Positions 1-8,207 of a DNA stretch of 15,583 nucleotides are shown in pieces. The notes beneath the pieces are model-generated. The model did not search any database and was not told the DNA's origin. It was given only the letters and a program-made list of their open reading frames with translations. The stretch is from Magnaporthiopsis rhizophila (lineage: Eukaryota; Ascomycota; Sordariomycetes; Magnaporthales; Magnaporthaceae), in contig PYSS01000254.1 in the NCBI GenBank assembly GCA_003049465.1, positions 1 to 15,583 on the forward strand, given 5' to 3'. Position 1 is the stretch's first letter. The number at the start of each line of letters is the position of its first letter. The position numbers and the translations under genes were made by a program.

Positions 1-1898
1 AGACAGCAGTTATCAGCCGGCTCTGAGCTACACCTGAGCCAGGCTGTGGGTGTCGACGTGGTGCTGTCAGCACTCTTGCGTGACTGTGTGTGGAGAGTGG
101 ATATTGCACACTCTCTGTCGACACGCTCAGGCGTCTTTCTGCTTGTGAAGGTGGTGTTGTCTGATGGAAGCTTCGGTCACCCCTGACGCAATGGGTGGGG
201 TCGCCTGCCTTGGCGTGGAGGTCGTTTGAACCAGGGGCAGCAGTGCTGGAGCGACTCGCTAGAAATAAGAAAAAAGAACGGGCAAGGACGAGCTTGAGAC
301 GGAGTGGGAATCGCACCAAAGAAATCTCTCCGTTTCCCACGGAACCTGTCCACGGCAAGCAGTCGCCCGCCTGACCTGCCTGGTGGTAGACGCGCGGAAG
401 CGGTGCTTATTTTCGGCCGCAGAACACGCGTGTTGCTTATTCCGCGGACCCCAGGAAAAAGGCGGACTGGTGGACGCACAACTGGCCGAGGACGCCGTGT
501 GGCAGCGCCGTGGTAGGCGTGCGTAATTTTCGCCCTGCTTCGCCTCCTTTGGCTGTGCTGGCGGTCGTTACCTACTCACTCCACTCGGGCGTACAATCTC
601 GAAAAGGAAATATGAAAACTCAGCAGATGTTAGGTGGGTATTCAATACCCAACCATGGGAAAAATTGGCTATGGGATGTTTCCATCCAGAGCAGACGGCG
701 GGCCGCCGATGCAAGATGAATCTACATGACAGGATAAAAATAAAAAATAAAAAAAAAAACCAGCAATAAAAAACAACGATGGGAAAAACTCACGGATTCT
801 ATTCCAAGTAGCAAACTCGTAACCGCCCATTGGCATGCATGCAGCGTTTGCACGGGTGCCATCCCTACCTGTAGCATGGACGGCACCAGCCCGAAACAGC
901 AGGCCAATCACTGCTATTTTTAGCGCCCACCTCCGTTGGCACCCTCCCTCCCGCGTGCCGATCCAAATCCAAATGGACGCCGCGTCGTGACTAGACACAC
1001 AAGGCAACCCGCTCGGGGAAAAATCAACAGTCGTCAAACCGCAGAGCCCCTGCCTCAATCCCGAGAGCTGGCCCTGGATCTATTTATCATGGCAGTCCAA
1101 GGAGGTGCGAATACGAGATTTAGAATTTCACGGCCAAAGGCAAGCATCGACCTGCCTGTAATTTTTTTTAGATTTCGTGGTCTCGAGGTCTCGTTTCTGT
1201 CCGTTCGCTGCCGCGCCAGTCCCTTGTCTCTCTATGTATCTTGCACAACGCTCAAAAACCCAAACACCATCGCTCCGATAAAACAAGAGAAATGGGGTAT
1301 ATGTGGTAGAACAGTCCCGATAACCATCCAGGGAGCGGCGTGTCCTGTGCCAACCATGGAGCGCCCAAAGACCATGAACTCCCCTGGCCATCTCTCGCAT
1401 CCGTTTGCGACCTCCTCGAAGGTCACAGCGAGCTGGCCGAAAGACAAAGAGAATAAAAAATAAGAAAAAAAAAAAAAAAAAAAAGCAACGCTGCAAAGAA
1501 AATGCGCAAAATGCCTCAGCGCCGCGAGTCCAAAGCCACAGACAAAAAGACCATAGAGCAAAGGACCCCAGATTTCATGACATGATTACAATGGGAACTA
1601 TAGTTCCAAAAAGAGAGGGAAGCCGTCCATGCTTCCCTTGTGGCGCCTTTTTCCTGCCAACCGTAGCCGTGAGCCCCGTCGCGACATGGCCGAGGGTATA
1701 TGTCTAACCGCTAAACGCCGAACTTTTCCCAGAGGAGCAGAAAGGGTGGGTGTGTGGATATTATGTTTGAATGGTTGGGTGAGTGGTTGTCGTGGGAGCA
1801 AAGAAGAATGAGCATAAAAGCTCAGAAAGAAAATACGACTGTGCCGATGGGGGCTTTGCCTGTGTAATAATGACACAAGGGGCACCACGCCAGTCCCC
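1..1898. other. Intergenic spacer, no supported gene
   Basis: This is the downstream flank of the minus-strand MIZ/SP-RING gene and runs to the window edge. Open frames here are short, start at non-ATG codons or lack codon bias, and I recognise no protein family, tRNA or transposon. Visible landmarks are an A/T-rich stretch around 738-780, a run of 20 A at 1465-1484, and a perfect 14-bp palindrome at 1594-1607. The 3' UTR of the minus-strand gene probably occupies part of 1500-1898, but no clear polyadenylation signal could be fixed. Confidence 0.6.
1465..1484 (+). repeat. A20 homopolymer tract
   Basis: Twenty consecutive A follow an A-rich lead-in that includes AATAAA at about 1452. It lies in the spacer about 410 bp past the MIZ/SP-RING gene stop codon. 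It could be a simple homopolymer or an old poly(A) insertion scar. I see no flanking target duplication that would settle this. Confidence 0.9.
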
Positions 1899-4800
1899 TC
1901 AGGTGAGGTCGATGATTTCTGGGAGCCCCTGGAGAGCACGGACATCCGGATAGACGCTGCTAGCGGTCGAGGCCGCCCTGCCTGACCTGCTCTTGCTCCT
2001 GCTCCGCCGCCCCCGTGCGTTCTTGCCTTTGCGGTCGTCGTCGCTGCCCCAGTCGTCGTCGTCGTCGTCGTCGACGTTGATGGTCTCGTTCCGGTCCGGG
2101 ACCGGCTTCCAGGACCCGTCTGCCGAGACGCGGACGCTTCGCGCGTCGAGCCGGCCTGTGGACTCAAGTTTCCGGCGCACCTCGAGCAAGAACCCGTCCA
2201 CCACGAGACTGCATGGACGGGCGTCCCCAGAACAGCTACTAATTGGGCACTGCCACTTGTCCGCCACCGTCGGTTCGGATACTTGCCAGCGGCACGACGC
2301 GCCGCACCCATCTGCTTGGTGCGAGGTGAAGTTGCAACAAGTCTTGCGCTCGCGCGTTTCGAGCCAGAGTTTCAAGTCGAAGCATTCCAGGTGGGTGCAT
2401 TGGGCGCCTCGGACGGGCGTCTCGAAAATTTTGGCCGAGAACGGATCCGCGAGGTCGATGGGCAGCTCATCGGTCACTACCATGATGCCGTCGTCGTCGT
2501 CGTCATTATTCTTGCCAATTCGCTTCCGAATCACCTCCAATGTCTTCTCCGGGGCGAGGACTTGATCGTTTCGGATCTGGTTCCAAAGAGACGAGTGGCT
2601 CTTCGTCACAATTGTCTCGACCGCCACTGCAAAGTACTCCAGGGGCGCCAGATGCATTGCTAGCGCAATCTTGACTTGGTTCTTCCCGCCGACAAGATGG
2701 GACGTCAGCTCGGCGGGAAGATCCTTGCCGTAATGTGACTTCCGCTTCGGGGTCAACCCCGTCGTTTCGTTCAACATCATGAAGATGTGTGCCGGCCACG
2801 AGCTCTCGAGAGTAACCCACTTCGATAGGGATAAGTCTGTCGTAGGGCCGCCGATTTTGCAGCATCGCAGTCGCATGCGCAACGTGCCGTCCTCGTATTC
2901 GTAGGCTGGGATCTGCGGCTCGCCTCCTTGCTGCGGGACTGGCTTGGGAAGGCGTGATAGCGTCTCTTCATCCACGTTCAAATCGAGTGTAGTGATGCCG
3001 TAGCTGGAGGTGACCATCACCACAGGGGCAACAGCGAATCCGCTGACGAACTGGTAGTGGCGCTCTGGCGACTCCCGTACGCCGTCAAGAACCCGATTCG
3101 TTCGCCGGGGACTCCGCAAGTGGACCTGGTGCATCGCCATGCGCAAGGAGGCCTCTTGGTACTGGTCACGGGGGTACTCGTGCCTTCCAATAATCTCTCC
3201 CGGGGGCGGAAGCAAGGGTGATTTGCCCGCATGTAACATAGCCAAAGGAGGCCCCACGGGGGCAAGCGGCGGGTGGCGAGCTTGATAGACGCGATCACGC
3301 ATGTCACCATTGATGGGCAGGGAGTTCGTCCTGGCGGGCATCATTGGAGGTGCGGGGGCGCTGTAGAGCTGGCTGGGGAAGACAGCATGCGATCCGGGTG
3401 AAGGCATATGGGCGTTTGAGGGGACCATGAGGACGGGGTGTCCTCCCTGTGTCAGGGGCAGCGATTGGCGACGATGCTCCTGTATCAGCTGTTGATGATG
3501 CGGGGCTCGCAACGGTGTTTGCGGAGGATATGGGCTGTAGGTTGGCGGCGGAGCCTGGGCAGCAAAGCCCGGTTGTTGAGGGAACGGTTGGCTCATTGGG
3601 AGGGTTTGCGGTGTTGGTGCGGGAGCCTGGTGTTGGCCCATCGTCTGTGGCAGCCTCTGCGCATGCGTAGCGTAACCGGGGCCGATCAGGTTCTCGACCA
3701 CTGAACCCATTGCTGCCATCTGTCTGTCCTGCTGCCATTGCATTTGCCCGGAATGCGCTGTTGGCTGGGTCGGCGGCGGCTGGGCGAGCGGCTGCGGCTG
3801 CGGCTGCTGGTGCGGCGCGCCGAATGGTACCTGGGGTTGAGAGAACTGGGGCAGGCCGACGGCCGGGGGCGTTTGCCAAGGAGGCCCAGATATGGGACCA
3901 CTCTGACCGGGAACAGGGCTGTTCGCGTGGTTCGCGGGATTCGCGGGATTCGGGGGGCTCGCGGCCGTCACGTAAGCCCGGTACTGGTCAACAATGCCCT
4001 GGCTCCTGCCTTCAAGGTACTGCCAGCTGTAGGTGTACCCGGGTTGGAGGTCAGGTGCACTCATGGCTGTATGCTGGTCCTGGGCGAACACGGCATCCAT
4101 CGCCTCGCCTACTCCCCGATCGTCTATGATGCCGAGACTTCTCCTGTTCGCGGTGAACAGGAGCTTCTGCATGACGAGGGATCGGCACCCGAGCCAACAT
4201 ATCATCTCGCTGACCAGCAGGGGACGCTGCCGCGAGAAAGCTATATAGACCATCCGCTCCCAGTTCCTGGCCATGTTATCGATGAATTTGAACCATGGCT
4301 CTGTGATGGCCGCCTCCAGCGGTCCGGGGACCGCGACGAAATATCTGAGACTCTCGTCCACGAGGATCAAATTGTCCTTAAGAATCTTCTGCAGGATTCC
4401 GAAAGTTTTGTCGATGAACGGCCGTGGTATGTTGAGCCTGTCGAAGAGGGGTGCCAGCTCGGCTCGCGACCAGGCGCAGTACGTTTGGTGGATGTGGAGG
4501 AAGGTTACATCGCCTCTATTAAATGCGTCCGACACCAGCATCATCCTCGAGCGATCGAGGCCTTGGGGCATGCTCTGTACTTTTGCCGCGAGGTACGTTT
4601 TCTGGGCGTCCGAACTCCCACCGGTACTCTGGGTCGACCTGCGAAAACCAGCTCATTCGTCAGCAGGCAAAACGGGCTTCACAGTTCACAGGCCGAGTGC
4701 GGATGTGTTATCGGACGCGCAGGGAGCGGGAAGAAGCTGTTGACTAACCCCATACGTCGCCTCTTGGGCAGGTTACGGGCCTGCACCTGAGGAGATTGAC

Positions 4801-5593
4801 CTGGTGTCCTCGGCGCTAAAGACGCGACAGATGCCGGAGTGCTGCTCGAGGCTCCGTCCGGCAACACGGGTGGGTGAGGCGGCAGCGGAATCGCGGGATC
4901 GGCGGGGGCGGGAGACGCGACGGGTGCGTTGACAGCGACTGACGAACTCTGGAACCCTGAAGTACCGGGGGCGAGCATGGGCGCGGGCGCTGGCCTTGGT
5001 TGGCTGCCATGTCCGACCTTCTGAGCCTGGTTGTCGAGGGTGGCGAAGCCGGCCGAGGCGGCTGTCCTAGCCTCGGTCCGTGGTGTACCATGGTGTGCAT
5101 CCGGAGCCGGGCCGGAGGTTTCCATGCTCTGTTGCGGCGCCTCGTCTGGCGGAGGGTTCTGGTTGGCGCTGTCCTGTAGGGTCGCGGCCGTAGGGCTCGG
5201 CTCGTCACTAGGTGGCGGGGACGGAAGAACATTGGTGCTGGGTATGCGGTTAGCGATAATACAGCGTAGTCAGGGCCAGTCCACAACACAATACGTGCGC
5301 CATGGCTGTGATGGCAACAGTCGGTGGGCGCAGGTCGCGGTCGCGAACACGGTCGCGAACGCGGTCGGGGGTGTTTCAAATGTGGGGTTTTACCTTTGCA
5401 GGGCGCTGTCCGTGGGAGGCAGCAATGGCGGGGGCGGATCAAGTTGTGTCGCTTGATCGAATGTTCGTTTTGTGCGAGGAGATGGGGCAACGGAAGGCCA
5501 AGTCGTTATCCATGCCGGTCGGCGCTTCCTCTCCAGGACTCCGAGGTATTGGTTGGCGGCGGCAACATCGGCCGGCTGGATCGTCCGCGGCAT
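1899..5593 (-). CDS. MIZ/SP-RING zinc-finger protein, probable PIAS/Siz-type SUMO E3 ligase
   Basis: Complement(join(1899..4638, 4749..5237, 5394..5593)), 1142 residues plus stop. Seen: intron 1 (donor GTAAAA, GCTAAC branch, acceptor CCCAG) and intron 2 (donor GTTAGT, CTGAC branch, acceptor CGCAG) join all exons in frame. The ATG at 5593 has A at -3; the open frame continues upstream but without another ATG. Order: a short N-terminal segment, a Pro/Ala-rich stretch with basic KRRR at 225-228, a helical conserved-looking region at about 240-420, a Gln/Pro-rich disordered region to about 740, a PINIT-like region at about 780-930, the SP-RING (C977-x-H979, C982, C1027, C1032), an acidic D7 run at 1086-1092, an Arg/Ser-rich basic segment, and the C-terminal EIIDLT. 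Family knowledge: SP-RING proteins bind Ubc9 and promote SUMO transfer to nuclear substrates. Inference: a nuclear SUMO ligase or ZMIZ-like transcription coregulator. Odd: the second zinc knuckle is Cx4C instead of Cx2C, after a roughly 27-residue Cys-containing insertion. Confidence 0.87.
2052..2072 (-). repeat. (GAC)7 coding trinucleotide repeat
   Basis: Seven perfect GAC codons on the minus strand encode Asp 1086-1092 of the MIZ/SP-RING protein, directly after the residues Ile-Asn-Val. All seven codons are identical, so replication slippage could change the length of this acidic run between strains. Confidence 0.93.
2490..2504 (-). repeat. (GAC)5 coding trinucleotide repeat
   Basis: Five perfect GAC codons encode Asp 942-946, just before Gly-Ile-Met-Val-Val and about 30 residues before the SP-RING C-x-H. 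This is the second slippage-prone Asp run in the same protein. Confidence 0.92.
5338..5369. repeat. 12-bp tandem repeat inside intron 1 of the MIZ/SP-RING gene
   Basis: Two 12-bp units differing at the last base (plus-strand CGGTCGCGAACA and CGGTCGCGAACG) are followed by a partial third. Each full unit carries the palindrome TCGCGA. The repeat lies in the 156-nt intron 1 (5238-5393), the longer of the gene's two introns, away from both splice sites and the branch site. Confidence 0.85.
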
Positions 5594-8170
5594 GTTAAAG
5601 CGAGGGCGCGCCGAGCGAGTTTCGAGTGCGTGTTGGACGGCGAGACTGGACGACAAGCGGAAGGGGCGATGCAGTCAGCGGCTGGCTACCTAGACTGGAT
5701 GTTGGGCCTGACGATTGCTCGTATGAAACAAACACGGCAAACACGATCTCGCGGGGCGGCGTACCATGGGCACCAGTGCTAGGTACTTCCCTCAGAATTC
5801 TCGGACTCCGTCTTCTCGCGCGCCCCGGAAGCAACCAGAGCAACTCGAACAGCAACAATGAGTGCAGTCGGTGGTGTTGATGGGAGAAATCCGCAGTCGT
5901 GGGGGGGCCTGTTCCGTGTGAATCAACCTAGGATTAGCGGCGGTTGCTGCCCAAGACCGCCTCCAAATGAACGAGCGGGTGGGTGAAATTGGTAGCACTA
6001 AGAAGCTCGCTAGTCTATTTCTGGCAGCAGCATGGGCGATCGCAGCCGCCCTTAGCCGTGATCTGTAACCAATGACGTCCACGGCATCCTGGCAATCTCC
6101 ATCGTTCCTGCCCCTCCCGACTTGATGGAACAAGGTGAATATTGATTTTCTGCGGGCAGCCGTACAGCGTGGCATCCCAAGTTCCACCTTTTGAGCCGCC
6201 GCGAAAGAGCATTGGATGTGGCGGTCCGTCTTCTCCGACACCAAGTCCTCGTGCTCCGTCTTGTGCGACTGTCAACATGCGCTCATTCACCTTTTTGCAT
6301 CTCGTTGGAGCCACGGGCGTACTAAGACTAGGGTTATGGCAGGATTCGTTTGTATCCAGGGTTACACGTGTGGGTTTGTGTTCCCGCCGGTCGTTTTTGC
6401 CCGGATGTGGGATGAGCACAATCGGGCAAGTGACTGCCCACAATAACATTTTGGCCACATTGTTTTCACACCGCCGGATATATTGTTTGCCGAGTTGTCG
6501 TTTTAAACATTCCTGCTTTCTTCTATTGTATTCCATCCCAGTTCCGCCTACCTTGAGACGTCAAGCTGACTCCTGCTCGCCATCTGCTCAGCTGCGCTGA
6601 AATGCGGGGTGTTTCCAAACATCTACCTAGCCAGCTCAGCCGCAAACGTTAGTCTCCTGTATTCCTTGTGTTGGTGGCGGTGAATAAATAAACAACCAAT
6701 GCAAAGGTAAGATGGCAGCCACAGGCCTCTTGATTGTCACCACGTGACTGAATCACATGATGCCAAGACAGCCACGTCTCGTGTCGATACAAGCCACGAG
6801 CGGAATCAACCCAATGAACTTCATTTCAGCCGTGGCTGGCAGGGCTGTATCTCGCGAGGGAGGGCACCCAACTTCAAAGGCGGTTGGTGAATCCCAGAAA
6901 CCAAACCACCAACAGTCGGGGTTGGCGCAGCAGCCATGTTGCCTTGGCCAAACGGGAGGACAAAAAGGGGAAGCCCGATTCGGTGCGAGCTCCGTGCAAG
7001 TCCCACACGACAATAGAGCGGGCAGCGTGGGACAGACGACGGCAACTCTGTCCCGCCGTTGTCGTCGGCGCGATGCCCAGAGTGCAACGCGCAAGCGCAG
7101 CTGCCAATTCGGGATGTCAGCGTAACAGCACAGGCGCCGCAACCAAGGTGGATGCTCGCCCAGGACTGCCGAAGGCTTATCGAAGGCTTAATTCACGAGC
7201 CGCCTTTTCTTGGCACCACGAGGCGCACGACCGCCCTGGGGTCACGCGTGAGAGTAATGCCCGAAAGCTTTAATGCTACAAACAGCTTCACATACATATT
7301 GCTTTGGGAACTCTATTTATATTGATACCCCGCTCATCCACATCGCATGTGCCCTCACCCATGTCCTCGCCGAAATGGCCAGAGAATCTCCTCAAGGGGT
7401 CCGAGTGCTCCATCTTTATGTGAGGCTATCTGAACTCTTATCTTGCATTACAGCAACTTCGCTCCCTCGCTGGGACGCGCACGCTCGAGAATCCCTGACA
7501 TCTCACCTCGTCACATCGCCCGAGGAAGACAGTCTTGGGAGCCCGCATGACATGTGCTCGCGCCTGCCTGCCCCCGGGTCTGTTCGCCAAGAAAAAGAGA
7601 AAAAGAAAAGGCCCGATCTTGGGGTCGTCAGCACTCTATCGGCAAACCGGGAGTACCCGGCAGCTCATGGGGGTCGGCCGACCAATTAGGGAGGCAGCGG
7701 GTATCCCCAATGCCGGCCGTTGTAACCGGCTGTATCTCTGCGGGGGAGGCATATTACGACTCGTATGCCCTAGTTGAGTCGACGCGCTTAAGAAAAGATG
7801 CTCAATTTCGACCCAGATAGGAAGGAGGTGGTGTTTCGACCTGTCCATGTCCGTTATCTTACCCCATACCCAGCACCACGAGGGTTGCCTGCCGGACCCT
7901 CAATCGTACTATACTATGACGGTGTTGCGCGGAGGGCGAGCAGGGAAGAAGCATGGAGAATGCGGGTGCAGAAAGAAAGTTGATGGGAGGCATTTCCATT
8001 CGAGGGTCATGGTGTCAACCCATCCGCCTCGTTCCCGCAAACCTTATATGTGTCCTCGACGCGCTCACCTGTGACGAGTGCGTTTTCTCGTCTGCCCCTC
8101 CTTTTTTTTTCTCGCAAACCTCCGCCCAACACACCTCCAGAAGTAGGTAGACACTGTCTGCTATACACAG
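5594..8170. promoter_or_regulatory. 2.6-kb spacer between divergent genes, shared upstream region
   Basis: The MIZ/SP-RING gene points left and the OPT gene points right, so both promoters must lie here. Frames in this interval are short, mostly begin at non-ATG codons and show no codon bias or recognisable domain, so I call no gene. Seen: paired E-box-like sites at 6736-6760, a short direct repeat of GAAGGCTTA near 7170-7188, GATA-type hexamers near 7438, 7815 and 7855, a TATA-like TTATAT at 8044-8049, and a CT-rich tract at about 8097-8130 suited to transcription initiation of the OPT gene. The GATA matches are about as frequent as chance predicts and are only suggestive of nitrogen control. 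Confidence 0.5.
6736..6760. promoter_or_regulatory. Paired CACRTG (E-box-like) sites
   Basis: GTCACCACGTGAC at 6736-6748 contains a perfect CACGTG core and is itself an inverted repeat with GTCAC arms around CAC. Five bases later TCACATGA (6753-6760) matches the Cbf1-type TCACRTGA form. bHLH factors in fungi bind such sequences. Two within 25 bp is more than one would expect casually. The site lies about 1.15 kb upstream of the MIZ/SP-RING ATG and 1.45 kb upstream of the OPT ATG, so its target is unclear. Confidence 0.35.
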
Positions 8171-8191
8171 ATGCACTGCTGTGGCTGCTAG
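8171..8191 (+). CDS. Upstream ORF encoding MHCCGC in the OPT leader
   Basis: An ATG at 8171 opens a six-codon frame, MHCCGC, closed by TAG at 8189-8191 with TGA immediately after, so it is double-stopped. Only 16 nt separate the stop from the main OPT ATG at 8208. The uORF start has C at -3 (weak context) whereas the OPT start has A at -3, so leaky scanning would be expected. A CT-rich tract about 50-70 bp upstream is a plausible transcription start region, which would place the uORF in the mRNA. Three of six residues are cysteine. A regulatory role is inference, and a chance ATG remains possible. Confidence 0.45.
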   Translation: MHCCGC

Positions 8192-8207
8192 TGAGCAATC
8201 ACGTACT

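Noticed and set aside
5594..5656. Extending the SUMO ligase N-terminus to 5656
   Set aside because: The frame is open but the codon at 5656 is TTG. The first in-frame ATG is at 5593 and has A at -3.
6142..6600. 152-codon plus-strand frame in the divergent spacer
   Set aside because: It begins at a non-ATG codon, has no codon bias or domain, and an equally long frame overlaps on the other strand.
7430..7860. HGATAR sites as evidence of nitrogen control of the OPT gene
   Set aside because: Three matches were seen, but such hexamers are expected every few hundred bases on two strands, so they do not support a regulatory call alone.
8181..8207. Starting the OPT protein nine codons earlier at 8181
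   Set aside because: That codon is GTG. The first in-frame ATG is at 8208 with a good context.
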